A DNA stretch of 64,000 nt from NCBI RefSeq assembly GCF_025717045.1, contig NZ_JAOVZN010000005.1:620001-684000 (forward strand), read 5' to 3'. This document shows positions 9,516 to 18,092 of this stretch, one piece after another (positions within the stretch are counted from its first letter, which is position 1; the number at the start of each line of letters is the position of its first letter). The notes under the pieces are model-generated. The model did no database searches, was not told the DNA's origin, and saw nothing but the letters and a program-made list of their open reading frames with translations. Source of the DNA: Flavobacterium sp. SH_e (GTDB lineage: Bacteria; Bacteroidota; Bacteroidia; Flavobacteriales; Flavobacteriaceae). The position numbers and the translations under genes are program-made.

Positions 9516-10510
9516 TCTGTTATTTCTTTATGGAAGTTTTTAATTAGCTTAATAAACATTATAATTGAGCCTACAAAATAAGCTGGAAGCAGGAAAATAA
9601 ACAATTCCCATATATCAGAAAAATCAACATCTTCAAAGATTCTAAACAAAAATATGTTTCCTCCGATATAGGCATAAACAATCATAAATACATACAAAGA
9701 CACTGCTTTATGGTCATAACTTGCTTTATAAAAATAATAAGTTGAACCAGCTAAAATAAGCGCAAATATCAACCATGTAATTGTATCATAATTAGTTAAG
9801 TTTGCAATTGCAGCAATACTGATAATGTGCAAAGCAAAAGTTAGAAAAACCAAACCAAAGTGTGTTTTAAGAGAAATTCGACGGCTGTAAATTGTCCATA
9901 AAATCAACAACACACCTAGCATAACTGCTGAATAACTCAAATTTTGACTGGCATAAAAATCATTATTACTTAACAAATCCTGAGGTGTTACCGAAAGACC
10001 AACATAAGCTGCCAAACCAGTAATGGCGATTGTCAAGACACTTCTATTATCAAAATAATAAGCACAGAAGAAACTCACTATTGTTGGGACTAAAGTTGCC
10101 AATCCGTAATGCTCTCCAAAAGGTTTATATTGAAATTGAAGATATCCAATAAAAATACAAGTCAATATATTACCACCTAAAACAAGATATTCTAAAACGG
10201 GATGCTCAAAAGTGGTTTCTTCTTTCTGAAATCCTTTAGAATGTTTGAAACAGTAGAAAAAACAAACTACAATAACAATTAAAAGTACCGCAAGAATTGC
10301 AATATGACCTATTGAATCAATGTTTTCATAAATCAAAATTCCTATTCCTGAAGTAAATAGCAGTACTGATAAATACAGAAAAAGCTTTAATTCTGCGTTG
10401 AGCGAAAATATATTTAAATTTCGGTAAGCTTTAATTTCTTCAAACTGATTTTCTGTGATTAATCCTTTCTCAAAAAGATCGAAAGTTGACTTTTCTTTAA
10501 ATTTTTCCAT
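9512..10510 (-). CDS. DUF2157-domain polytopic membrane protein
   Basis: 332 residues. The N-terminal region STFDLFEKGLITENQFEEI is the short DUF2157-type helix-turn-helix seen before membrane domains in this family. It is followed by about ten transmembrane helices. It is the first gene of a two-gene unit with the 387-residue membrane protein, overlapping it by four bases. Both share the same plan (short head, then helices), so they may be diverged duplicates. No enzyme motif is visible. Confidence 0.82.
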   Translation of the reverse strand: MEKFKEKSTFDLFEKGLITENQFEEIKAYRNLNIFSLNAELKLFLYLSVLLFTSGIGILIYENIDSIGHIAILAVLLIVIVVCFFYCFKHSKGFQKEETTFEHPVLEYLVLGGNILTCIFIGYLQFQYKPFGEHYGLATLVPTIVSFFCAYYFDNRSVLTIAITGLAAYVGLSVTPQDLLSNNDFYASQNLSYSAVMLGVLLILWTIYSRRISLKTHFGLVFLTFALHIISIAAIANLTNYDTITWLIFALILAGSTYYFYKASYDHKAVSLYVFMIVYAYIGGNIFLFRIFEDVDFSDIWELFIFLLPAYFVGSIIMFIKLIKNFHKEITE

Positions 10511-10681
10511 TGGTACAATTTAAATTGATGTATCAAATATATATATAATTAGCATGAATTTTCTTCTTTTGGCTCAAAATTCCTTTTATTATCTGGAAGC
10601 ACAAAGTATTATTACTTTTATAATCAAAATCTTAAAATATAAAATATTTGACAATTTAATTCAAAATTATTTTTATTCTTT

Positions 10682-10703
10682 TACATTTGTGCAATCGATT
10701 ACA
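10682..10703 (+). promoter_or_regulatory. -7 element TACATTTG with adjoining cre/LacI-type operator
   Basis: TACATTTG (10682-10689) matches TAnnTTTG. It is followed at once by TGCAATCGATTACA (10690-10703), a near-perfect palindrome centred on CG that fits the LacI/CcpA-family pattern TGnAAnCGnTnnCA. The operator would cover the transcription start, which suggests repression of the pectate lyase gene without inducer. No good -33 TTG is present. Confidence 0.6.
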
Positions 10704-10738
10704 ACAAACATAAAACCACAAAAAACCACACTTAAAAA

Positions 10739-12055
10739 ATGAAAACAAAACTTATTTTATTGGCATTGCTTCTGCCTTGCTCCTTTCTGTTTGCTCAAAA
10801 CTATTATATGAGCACTCCAGAGGGATTTGGAGCTTCTGCAACTGGAGGCGGAAGTGCTACTCCTGTGACAGTGTCTACTTTAACCGATTTAATGGCTAAA
10901 TTAAAATTAACAACTCCGCAAGTCATTTTAGTTTCAGGAACTATAAATTGTACCTATACAAGCCTACAAGTAAATGATAAAACCATAATTGGTCTTCCAG
11001 GCGCTCGCTTAGTCAATTTGGATCAAACTGCTGCAGGTTCAGGAATTTTGAGTTTAAAACCAGGATCTAACAATATTATTATCAGAAATTTAATTTTTGA
11101 AGGACCTGGCGCGTATGATGTTGACGGGCGTGATAATCTGACTTCTGAAGCTACCAATCTTTGGGTTGACCATTGCGAATTTCAAGACGGAATGGATGGT
11201 AATTTTGACAATAAAGGCACTGCAGATAACGTAACTATTTCTTGGTGCAAATTCACTTATTTGAAAGCTCCAAAAGCTGGAGGTTCTGGCGGAGCTGATG
11301 ATCACCGTTTTTCTAATTTGGTAGGTTCTTCTAAAACGGATGCTCCTTCAGACGGACATTATAGCATTACTTTTAAAAATTGCTATTGGGCAGAAGGCTG
11401 TAGAGAAAGAATGCCAAGAGCTAGAAATGCAGAACTTCATATTCTAAACTGCTACTACAACACTTCTGTTTCGAGCTCATTAGCTATTGGTTTAGGAGGC
11501 GGAAACAATAATACAACTTGTTATGTTGAAGGAACTGATTTTGCTAAAATTGGAACTGCTTTTAAAAGTTATGTAAGTACTGATGGCGGTACAATTGGGA
11601 TTAGTTTCACCAATTGTTTAAATACACCTGCAAATTCAGGAACTACTGTAACAAAGCCTTCTTATAATTATACTGTCTTATCAACTTCAAATGTTGCAGA
11701 ATATATTTCGAATGCGACTTGTGGCGCTGGAGCAACGCTACAAGTTAGCAATCAAGGCGCTATATCTACAAGCTGTAACAATTTAGGATTAAACGATAAT
11801 GTCAATAACTTGGATTTAAAATATTATCCTTCAGTAATCAATCGCCTTTTAAACATTGATTTTTCAAGTTCTGACACCGGTTTGGCCGAAGTTAATTTAT
11901 TTGCGTCAAATGGATCAAAAGTATATTCTCAGTCAAAAAATATTTCTCCAGATGAAAGACTAGAACTAAATGTTGGAAATCTTTCTAAAGGAATTTACAT
12001 CTGCAAAGTTCAAATCGAAAACCGAAGCAAAACTTTTAAACTGGTGAAAAACTAA
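10739..12055 (+). CDS. Secreted pectate lyase (PL1 family) with type IX sorting domain
   Basis: 438 residues. A signal peptide ends LFAQN. The right-handed beta-helix domain has the PL1 signatures LWVDHCEFQDGMDG (calcium-binding region), DHRFSNLVG and RERMPRARNAELHI, which holds the conserved RxPxxR catalytic segment. It should cleave polygalacturonate by beta-elimination. The last 75 residues (from about LGLNDNVNNLDLKYYPS to the end KTFKLVKN) look like a type A C-terminal sorting domain for type IX secretion. The gene stands alone behind a putative LacI-type operator and ends with a strong terminator. No pectin transporter (SusC/SusD) is adjacent. Confidence 0.92.
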   Translation: MKTKLILLALLLPCSFLFAQNYYMSTPEGFGASATGGGSATPVTVSTLTDLMAKLKLTTPQVILVSGTINCTYTSLQVNDKTIIGLPGARLVNLDQTAAGSGILSLKPGSNNIIIRNLIFEGPGAYDVDGRDNLTSEATNLWVDHCEFQDGMDGNFDNKGTADNVTISWCKFTYLKAPKAGGSGGADDHRFSNLVGSSKTDAPSDGHYSITFKNCYWAEGCRERMPRARNAELHILNCYYNTSVSSSLAIGLGGGNNNTTCYVEGTDFAKIGTAFKSYVSTDGGTIGISFTNCLNTPANSGTTVTKPSYNYTVLSTSNVAEYISNATCGAGATLQVSNQGAISTSCNNLGLNDNVNNLDLKYYPSVINRLLNIDFSSSDTGLAEVNLFASNGSKVYSQSKNISPDERLELNVGNLSKGIYICKVQIENRSKTFKLVKN

Positions 12056-12069
12056 AATTTACTCCATAA

Positions 12070-12103
12070 AAAAAGGTCATTGAAATAAATCAATGACCTT
12101 TTT
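12070..12103. terminator. Terminator between pectate lyase and argH
   Basis: AAGGTCATTGA pairs with TCAATGACCTT around a six-base loop, with A-run before and T-run after. It can serve both convergent genes. Confidence 0.9.
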
Positions 12104-12139
12104 ACTTTTTACAGCTCACTTTTTACATCTAACGAGATA

Positions 12140-13420
12140 TTAAAAAGCCGCTTTCATTTTATCTTTAATCGCATCTAAGCATAAGTTATTAATACTTCCT
12201 TCGTGCGTATGTTTTGTTTCTTTTGGAGATTTGTACGTCCCTGCTTCTAATTGTTCTGCAACAGCTTTGTAGGCATCTCTAAACGGCATTCCTGCAACAA
12301 CCATTTCGTTTAAAGTATCTACCGTAAACAAATAATCGTATTTTTTATCTTCTAAAATATGATCTTTTACTGTAATATCTTTAATTGAAAATATTGCAAT
12401 ATCTAAACAAGCTTTTAGGTTTTGAATCGCAGGGAACAAACCTTCTTTCAAAAGCTGTAAATCTCTATGATAACCGCTTGGAAGATTGTTTGTAATCAAA
12501 GTAATTTCGTAAGGAAGTGCTTGAATCTTATTACATTTTCCTCTGATTAATTCGAAAACGTCTGGATTCTTTTTATGAGGCATAATGCTTGAACCTGTTG
12601 TAAGATGCGCCGGAAGACCAATAAAATCGAAATTCTGACTCATATACAAACACACATCCATTGAAAATTTAGCTAACGTGGCTGCAACACTACTCATTGC
12701 AAAAGCAACTGTTTTCTCTGATTTACCACGGCTCATTTGAGCTGCAACCGAATTGTATTTTAAAGTTTCAAAACCTAACTCTTGTGTTGTAAATGTTCTG
12801 TTGATTGGAAAAGAGCTTCCGTAACCCGCAGCAGAACCTAACGGATTTTGATCTATAATTTTCAAGGCTGCATTCAGCATAGTAATGTCGTCAATCAAAG
12901 TTTCTGCATAAGCGGAAAACCACATTCCGAAAGATGACGGCATCGCGATTTGCAAATGTGTATAACCTGGCAATAAAACATTTTGGTGTTTTTCTGCAGA
13001 TTCCATCATTAAGTCAAAAAGTGTTTTTATTTGTTCTTTTAACTCTTTTACAACGTCTTTAAGATATAAATTTACATCTACTAAAACCTGATCATTACGA
13101 GAACGCGCGGTATGGATTTTCTTTCCTGCATCACCAAGTTTTACCGTTAGAAGATATTCGATTTTAGAATGTACGTCTTCGAAACTGTCTTCGATTTCGA
13201 AATTTCCAACTACGATATCTGCGATGATTTCGTTTAATGCATCAACCAAAGAAGTTGTTTCTTCAGTAGTTAATAAACCAATCTGTCCTAACATTTTGGC
13301 ATGAGCGATTGAACCTAAAGCATCGTATTTTGCTAAAACCAAATCCAGTTCGCGGTCGTTTCCTACTGTGAATTGCTCGATTTGTTTATCTGTTGGTATT
13401 CCTTTTTCCCAAAGTTTCAT
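12140..13420 (-). CDS. argH: Argininosuccinate lyase
   Basis: 426 residues. Contains the fumarase/aspartase superfamily signature GSSIMPHKKNPDVFELIRGK and the N-terminal KIHTARSRNDQ segment that binds argininosuccinate. It splits argininosuccinate to arginine and fumarate, the last step of the pathway. It is the last gene of the minus-strand arginine cluster, 180 bases after argE. That spacer is occupied by a dispersed repeat, so coupling to the upstream genes is looser than elsewhere. Confidence 0.97.
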   Translation of the reverse strand: MKLWEKGIPTDKQIEQFTVGNDRELDLVLAKYDALGSIAHAKMLGQIGLLTTEETTSLVDALNEIIADIVVGNFEIEDSFEDVHSKIEYLLTVKLGDAGKKIHTARSRNDQVLVDVNLYLKDVVKELKEQIKTLFDLMMESAEKHQNVLLPGYTHLQIAMPSSFGMWFSAYAETLIDDITMLNAALKIIDQNPLGSAAGYGSSFPINRTFTTQELGFETLKYNSVAAQMSRGKSEKTVAFAMSSVAATLAKFSMDVCLYMSQNFDFIGLPAHLTTGSSIMPHKKNPDVFELIRGKCNKIQALPYEITLITNNLPSGYHRDLQLLKEGLFPAIQNLKACLDIAIFSIKDITVKDHILEDKKYDYLFTVDTLNEMVVAGMPFRDAYKAVAEQLEAGTYKSPKETKHTHEGSINNLCLDAIKDKMKAAF

Positions 13421-13592
13421 AAGATGTATGTTTTTTGTTTCACAGAGATACTCAAAGGTTCTCAGAGATTCACAAAGTTTCTTTTTACTTAATGTTTCTA
13501 AGTTCCTTAGTGTCCTAGCCCCGATAGTAGTGGAAATCCTTTTGTGCCGGGGTTCGGCACAAAAGATTGGAACGGATAGCGGGATTAGCTCC
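13421..13592. repeat. Spacer repeat: REP-like hairpin element plus CAAAG-type repeat
   Basis: From 13514 to 13592 lies a compact element whose ends read CTAGCCCCGATAG and GCGGGATTAGCTCC. Its core (13539-13565) is an 11-bp perfect hairpin, CTTTTGTGCCG with CGGCACAAAAG. From 13440 to 13515 there is a different low-complexity repeat (CTCAAAGGTTCTCAGAGATT, then TTCTAAGTTCC). I recall similar sequences as dispersed intergenic repeats in Flavobacterium. A second relative with the same ends lies at 39541-39680. Confidence 0.75.
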
Positions 13593-13601
13593 TAAAAAAT
13601 A

Positions 13602-14672
13602 TTATAATTTAAAGAAATCAGTTAGTATTTTAATATACAAATCGACTCCTTCTTCAATTTCATTTATAAAAATAAATTCGTCTGCTGAATGCGAACGTAA
13701 CGTTTCTCCTGGCCCAAGTTTCAAAGACTGACAACTTAAAACAGATTGATCTGAAAGTGTTGGCGAACCATAAGTTGTTCTTCCTAAAGCAATTCCGGCC
13801 TGAACCAAACCGTGCGCAACTGGAATAGATGAAGCGTTTAAGTGCATTGATCTTGGTGTTACTTCGGCATTTACATTTGCTTTTACTACTTCCAAAATTT
13901 CAGCGTTTGTGTAGCGATCTGTTACACGAATGTCAACCACTAAATCACATTCTGATGGCACTACATTATGCTGTTTTCCTGCATTGATCTGCGTAACGGT
14001 CATTTTAACTGGCCCTAAAACGTCTGAGATTTTATCGAATTTATAGTTTTTAAACCATTCCATTACTGGAATTGATTTGTATAAAGCGTTATCATCGTTT
14101 TGATGTGCGGCGTGGCTTGCAGTTCCTTTTACTTTTACATCTAAAACTAAAAGTCCTTTTTCTGCAACTGCCAATTGCATTAAAGTTGGTTCTCCAACGA
14201 TAGCGCAATCTAATTCTGGTAAACTTTTTAAAACACTGTTTAATCCATTTTTTCCGCTACTTTCTTCTTCAGCAGAAGCTACAATTACAATATTGTGAGA
14301 AAGATTTTGATTTTCGTAAAAATGTACAAAAGTTGCTAATAACGAAACCAAACAGCCTCCTGCATCATTACTTCCTAAACCGAATAGTTTTCCGTCTTTT
14401 TCAATTGCTTTAAACGGATCGTTTGTGTATGCCTGATTTGGTCGTACCGTATCGTGATGTGAGTTTAATAAAAGTGTCGGTTTGTTTTCGTCGAAATATT
14501 TGTTGAAAGCCCACACATTGTTGTTTTCTCTCTTGAAAGGAATTTCATTCTGATTGAACCAATTTTCGATTAAAAGAGCTGTTTGGTCTTCTTCACTTGA
14601 AAATGAAGGGGTTTCGATTAAGCTTTTTAATAAACTAATTGCTTCCTGGGTAAGCGTATCTATATTTTTCAT
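13602..14672 (-). CDS. argE: M20-family acylornithine deacylase (ArgE-type)
   Basis: 356 residues from the ATG at 14672 (MKNIDTLTQEAISLLKSL). A longer frame to 14711 reads into a repeat and is not family-like. Metal-binding motifs of M20 peptidases are present: LLNSHHDTVRPN, the GxxDAGG segment FGLGSNDAGGCL, and AEEESSGKNG with the general base Glu. In this operon it most likely removes the acyl group from acylcitrulline, because the carbamoyltransferase next door acts on the acylated intermediate. That route is known in Xanthomonas and Bacteroides. The acyl group (acetyl or succinyl) cannot be read from this gene alone. Confidence 0.9.
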   Translation of the reverse strand: MKNIDTLTQEAISLLKSLIETPSFSSEEDQTALLIENWFNQNEIPFKRENNNVWAFNKYFDENKPTLLLNSHHDTVRPNQAYTNDPFKAIEKDGKLFGLGSNDAGGCLVSLLATFVHFYENQNLSHNIVIVASAEEESSGKNGLNSVLKSLPELDCAIVGEPTLMQLAVAEKGLLVLDVKVKGTASHAAHQNDDNALYKSIPVMEWFKNYKFDKISDVLGPVKMTVTQINAGKQHNVVPSECDLVVDIRVTDRYTNAEILEVVKANVNAEVTPRSMHLNASSIPVAHGLVQAGIALGRTTYGSPTLSDQSVLSCQSLKLGPGETLRSHSADEFIFINEIEEGVDLYIKILTDFFKL

Positions 14673-14919
14673 TTTAATAAGGTTCAAAGGCTCAAAGGGA
14701 CAAAGCAGCAAAGTTTTTGAGCTTTCCTTTGACCATTTTTACTTGCGCAAATTTATTTAAAATACCTTGTGCGCTCTATTTTTTTGCCACTAATTACACG
14801 GATTTTCAAACATTATTTTTTTATCACAGATTTAAAATCAAAATGAACTTTTTAGCGTGCATCTAAAATTATTTTCTCTTTTAACAGCAAAAATTAATGT
14901 CAATTCGTGGCTACATTTT
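14673..14919. repeat. Spacer filled with degenerate repeats between argB and argE
   Basis: Holds a CAAAG-type low-complexity repeat (14681-14720: GGTTCAAAGGCTCAAAGGGA and onward) and then two facing copies of a CCACgAATT-type repeat (GCCACTAATTACACGG near 14790 and TCAATTCGTGGCT near 14900). These form an imperfect inverted repeat. I see no gene in it. Confidence 0.6.
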
Positions 14920-15696
14920 TTATAATGTAATCGTTGTATGCGGAATATCTGAATTTTGAAGCATTCTGTGATGTCCAATTTTGATTTTCTGCACACCTCT
15001 TGATAAACTATTAAAACAGTTATCTAATTTTGGAATCATTCCAGAATGGATTACTTTTTCTGCTTTTAGTTTTTGATATAAAGCTTCGTTGATTTCTGTA
15101 ATTACAGAAGAATCGTCTTCTGAATCTTGTAAAACGCCTTGTTTTTCAAAACAATATGTCAACGTAACATCAAAAACTTCAGATAAAGCGATTGACAATT
15201 CGCTTGCAATTGTATCTGCATTTGTATTTAATAATTGCCCGTTTTTATCGTGTGTAATTGCACAGAAAACAGGAACAACTCCAGCTTCTAATAAAGTTGC
15301 CAGTAATTTGGTGTTGACTTGTTTTACATCACCTACAAATCCGTAATCGATTGTTGGGTGATTTCTTTTTATTGACTGAATTAAATTTCCGTCAGCTCCA
15401 GAAAAACCAATTGCGTTATTATCTTTTGCCTGCAATTGCGCCACAATATGTTTATTGATTTGTCCTGCATAAATCATCACGACAACATCAAGCATTGGAG
15501 CATCTGTAATTCGGCGTCCATCAATCATTTGTGGAACTAATCCAATACTCTGAGCCATTTTCGTAGCCGATTTTCCACCGCCGTGAACTAAAACTTTATA
15601 GCCTTCTATTTTAGAAAAATCGGTTAAGAATTGTTCTAATTCTGTCGGATTGTCGATGATGTTTCCACCTATTTTGATTACGGTAACTTTCTTCAT
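14920..15696 (-). CDS. argB: Acylglutamate kinase
   Basis: 258 residues of the amino-acid kinase fold. N-terminal KIGGNIIDNP, then VLVHGGGKSATKMAQ (phosphate- and acylglutamate-binding glycine loop) and the NTNADTIASELSIAL segment match N-acetylglutamate kinases. It phosphorylates acylglutamate, the second step. In this lineage the physiological substrate may be N-succinylglutamate. It lies between argF' and argE in the same strand; its ATG begins inside an inverted repeat. Confidence 0.95.
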   Translation of the reverse strand: MKKVTVIKIGGNIIDNPTELEQFLTDFSKIEGYKVLVHGGGKSATKMAQSIGLVPQMIDGRRITDAPMLDVVVMIYAGQINKHIVAQLQAKDNNAIGFSGADGNLIQSIKRNHPTIDYGFVGDVKQVNTKLLATLLEAGVVPVFCAITHDKNGQLLNTNADTIASELSIALSEVFDVTLTYCFEKQGVLQDSEDDSSVITEINEALYQKLKAEKVIHSGMIPKLDNCFNSLSRGVQKIKIGHHRMLQNSDIPHTTITL

Positions 15697-15785
15697 GAGG
15701 TTCTAAGTTGCTAAGGTTCTAAGGGACTAAGGCTTTTGCTCATCGTTTCTTAGCATCTTAGAAACTTAGAACCTTAGCACCTCAA
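15695..15785. repeat. Inverted CTAAGGTTCTAAG repeat between argF' and argB
   Basis: The left arm (15695-15732) GAGGTTCTAAGTTGCTAAGG continues as TTCTAAGGGACTAAG. The right arm (15747-15785), read on the other strand, starts GAGGTGCTAAGGTTCTAAG and continues in the same style. Together they form an imperfect 35-base hairpin that touches the argB start codon. Confidence 0.75.
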
Positions 15786-15789
15786 AAAA

Positions 15790-16743
15790 CTATATTTTTT
15801 TAAGAATCTTTTGTAAAACTAATTGTGCTGAATATGTTCTATTATTTGCCTGTTCAATTACGATTGAATTTTCTCCGTCTAAAACTTCATCGCTTACAAT
15901 TACATTACGACGAACAGGAAGACAGTGCATGAATTTTCCATTGTTGGTTAAAGCCATTTTCTCTGCAGTAACTGTCCAATTCGGATCGCTATTGGTTACT
16001 TTTCCGTAATCGTTGAAATTACTCCAGTTTTTTACATAAACGAAATCAGCGTTTTCAAATGCTTTGTTTTGATCGTATTCGATTTTACAGTCTTGTGTGA
16101 TTTCTGGACTTAATTCATAACCTTCTGGGTGCGTGATTACAAAATCCATGTCTTTTTGCATTTGCATCATTTCTACAAATGAATTCGCAACTGCCTGAGG
16201 CAACGCTTTTGGATGAGGCGCCCACGAAAGCACTACTTTTGGTTTGTTTTTGTGTCTAGGTTTGAATTCTTCCATTGTAATCGCGTCTGCAAGTGACTGT
16301 AATGGGTGACGGATAGCGCTTTCCATATTTACGATTGGCACAGTAGCGTATTTCAAAAATCCTGAAATTACAGTTTCTTGATAATCTTTTTCTTTGTCTA
16401 CTAAACCAGCAAAAGCACGAATGGCAATAATATCACAGTATTGCGAAACTACTTCTGCCGCTTCTTTAATGTGTTCTGAAGCACCAGAATTCATAACAGC
16501 TCCATCTTCGAATTCCAATGTCCAGCCTTCATTGGTAAAATTCATTACCATAACGTTCATTCCTAAGTTCATTGCTGCTTTTTGAGTACTCAAACGTGTT
16601 CTCAAACTCGGATTGAAAAATAACATTCCAAGAGTTTTATTCTTCCCTAAACTTTGATTTTTAAGCGGATTCTTTTTGATTTTGATCGCTTGTTTTACCC
16701 ATTTTGATAATGAGTTGATGTCTTTTATTGAAATATAGTTCAT
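15790..16743 (-). CDS. argF': N-acyl-L-ornithine carbamoyltransferase (probably succinylornithine type)
   Basis: 317 residues. The carbamoyl-phosphate loop is FFNPSLRTRLST, and the substrate-side HCLPVRRNVIVSDEV motif is the acylornithine version of HCLP. It moves the carbamoyl group to acylornithine, giving acylcitrulline. In the literature Glu92 of the Xanthomonas acetylornithine enzyme versus Pro90 of the Bacteroides fragilis succinylornithine enzyme decides the acyl group. Here the residue before the conserved Glu-His (MNSGASEHIKEA) is Ser89; Glu-to-Ser changes were reported to give succinylornithine activity. My hand alignment suggests a succinyl route, but it should be checked. Confidence 0.92.
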   Translation of the reverse strand: MNYISIKDINSLSKWVKQAIKIKKNPLKNQSLGKNKTLGMLFFNPSLRTRLSTQKAAMNLGMNVMVMNFTNEGWTLEFEDGAVMNSGASEHIKEAAEVVSQYCDIIAIRAFAGLVDKEKDYQETVISGFLKYATVPIVNMESAIRHPLQSLADAITMEEFKPRHKNKPKVVLSWAPHPKALPQAVANSFVEMMQMQKDMDFVITHPEGYELSPEITQDCKIEYDQNKAFENADFVYVKNWSNFNDYGKVTNSDPNWTVTAEKMALTNNGKFMHCLPVRRNVIVSDEVLDGENSIVIEQANNRTYSAQLVLQKILKKI

Positions 16744-16779
16744 CTTCTTGTTCTTTGTTTTTCTTATTGGTTTGTAAAA

Positions 16780-17330
16780 ATTAAACGCGGATTTTACTGA
16801 TTCGCTATTGCGAAGACGCAGATTAACGCGGATTTTTTATATTCTTATTTTTCTACTGTTTTCAAATACTTTTCGTCTAAATTCTGGTTTTGTTCCAAAA
16901 TTTAGAAGCAAACCTACTTCACAGTTTGTGCCTTTTAAATAATTCAAAATTTGGTTTTCAAATTCTATTACTATGCAATTAGCAGCTTTTAGTTCTAAAA
17001 TAATCAAATCTTCAACTACTAAATCGGCATAATATTCTCCAACTTCTATTCCTTTATAATAAACTTTAATTTTCTTTTGAGCTTCAACATACAAACCTTT
17101 ATTTTTCAATTCCAAATACAAGGAATTTTGATAAACTCTTTCTAAAAACCCATGTCCTAATTCATTATAAACTTCATAAAAAGTTTTAATAATGAGTTCC
17201 GTTAACTCTCGATGCAATAATTCCATAAAATAATTTTGAATGAAATATACTACATAAAATTAAAATAAATATAAAATCCGTTTAAATCCGCGTCTTCGCG
17301 ATAGCGAATCCGTTTCATCCGCGTTCAATA
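16780..17330. repeat. Inverted-repeat-bounded cassette carrying the GxxExxY gene
   Basis: Arms of about 60 bases at 16780-16839 and 17271-17330 are inverted copies of one another with roughly 80-85% match by hand. Shared blocks include AACGCGGAT, GATTCGCTAT and CGCGAAGACGC (one mismatch). The left arm overlaps the stop codon of the GxxExxY gene, and the right arm ends directly at the proB stop codon. The cassette sits between proB and argF' of an otherwise metabolic operon, which suggests insertion as a unit. Confidence 0.75.
16837..17226 (-). CDS. GxxExxY protein, PDDEXK-like nuclease fold
   Basis: 129 residues. The name-giving motif is present as GFLERVY within NELGHGFLERVYQNSLYLEL. The nuclease-like core shows an Asp in GEYYADLVVEDL and Glu-x-Lys in IILELKA, as in PDDEXK_3 proteins. 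The family is very widespread, often multi-copy, and has no settled function. It is out of place here: it lies inside the arginine/proline operon, in the same direction, and is bounded by inverted repeats on both sides. It looks complete. Confidence 0.88.
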   Translation of the reverse strand: MELLHRELTELIIKTFYEVYNELGHGFLERVYQNSLYLELKNKGLYVEAQKKIKVYYKGIEVGEYYADLVVEDLIILELKAANCIVIEFENQILNYLKGTNCEVGLLLNFGTKPEFRRKVFENSRKIRI

Positions 17331-18092
17331 TCACACAATCTTGGTAAACGGAATTTCGTCTTTTAATGCCTTTAGAATAAAATTATCATTCAGTCCGTTA
17401 ACGATCCAGGTTTCGATGTTGGCTGCTTTTGAAATTGCCGCTGCTTCAATTTTAGATTGCATTCCTCCTGTTCCATGTGATGATTTTGAATCGCCGATTT
17501 CTTTTTCGAGCGTTTTTAAATCATTTACCAATTTAATTGTTTCTGGAACTTCATTATGAATTGATTCTTTCGTGTAAATTCCGTTTGTGTTGGTTGCAAT
17601 TATCAGAATATCAACATTTAAAAGAACAGCCGTTAAAGCCGCTAATTTATCATTATCTCCAAACCGAATCTCATCTGTTGCAACGGTATCATTTTCATTG
17701 ATAATCGGAATGTAATTGTTTTTAACCAATACATTAATCGTATTTACAATGTTCTTTTTGGTCTGTTCTTTTTCGAAATCAGAATAAGAAAGCAAACACT
17801 GCGAAGTATTTAATCCTAAATCCTTAAAATTTTCATTGTAAATCCGCATTAAATGTGGCTGTCCGATTGAAGCTAAAGCTTGTTTTACAAATACATCTTT
17901 ATCTTGATTATCCAACTTCACAAATTGTTTTGCTGCCGCAATTGCTCCTGAACTTACGATGATAAATTCATATTCGTCGTTTAGAGCCGCAATCTGTATT
18001 CCAAGGTCTTCAATCTTTCCCCGCGAAATATGATTGGTTTCTTTGGTTAAAGTATTACTTCCTATTTTTAATAAAATCCTTTTTTTTGCCAT
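17331..18092 (-). CDS. proB: Glutamate 5-kinase (short form without PUA domain)
   Basis: 253 residues, amino-acid kinase fold: KIGSNTLTKE near the N-terminus, IVSSGAIAAAKQFV, NENDTVATDEIRFGDNDKLAA, and the ATP-site GTGGMQSKIEAA. It lacks the C-terminal PUA domain of the Escherichia coli enzyme (about 367 residues); such short versions occur in other bacteria. It phosphorylates glutamate for proline synthesis. It lies just before proA in the reading direction of the cluster's downstream part, separated from it by a 178-base repeat-filled spacer. Confidence 0.95.
   Translation of the reverse strand: MAKKRILLKIGSNTLTKETNHISRGKIEDLGIQIAALNDEYEFIIVSSGAIAAAKQFVKLDNQDKDVFVKQALASIGQPHLMRIYNENFKDLGLNTSQCLLSYSDFEKEQTKKNIVNTINVLVKNNYIPIINENDTVATDEIRFGDNDKLAALTAVLLNVDILIIATNTNGIYTKESIHNEVPETIKLVNDLKTLEKEIGDSKSSHGTGGMQSKIEAAAISKAANIETWIVNGLNDNFILKALKDEIPFTKIV

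Noticed and set aside
10554..10742. 62-codon plus-strand frame upstream of the pectate lyase
   Set aside because: It runs through the -7 element and putative operator and has the composition of AT-rich non-coding DNA.
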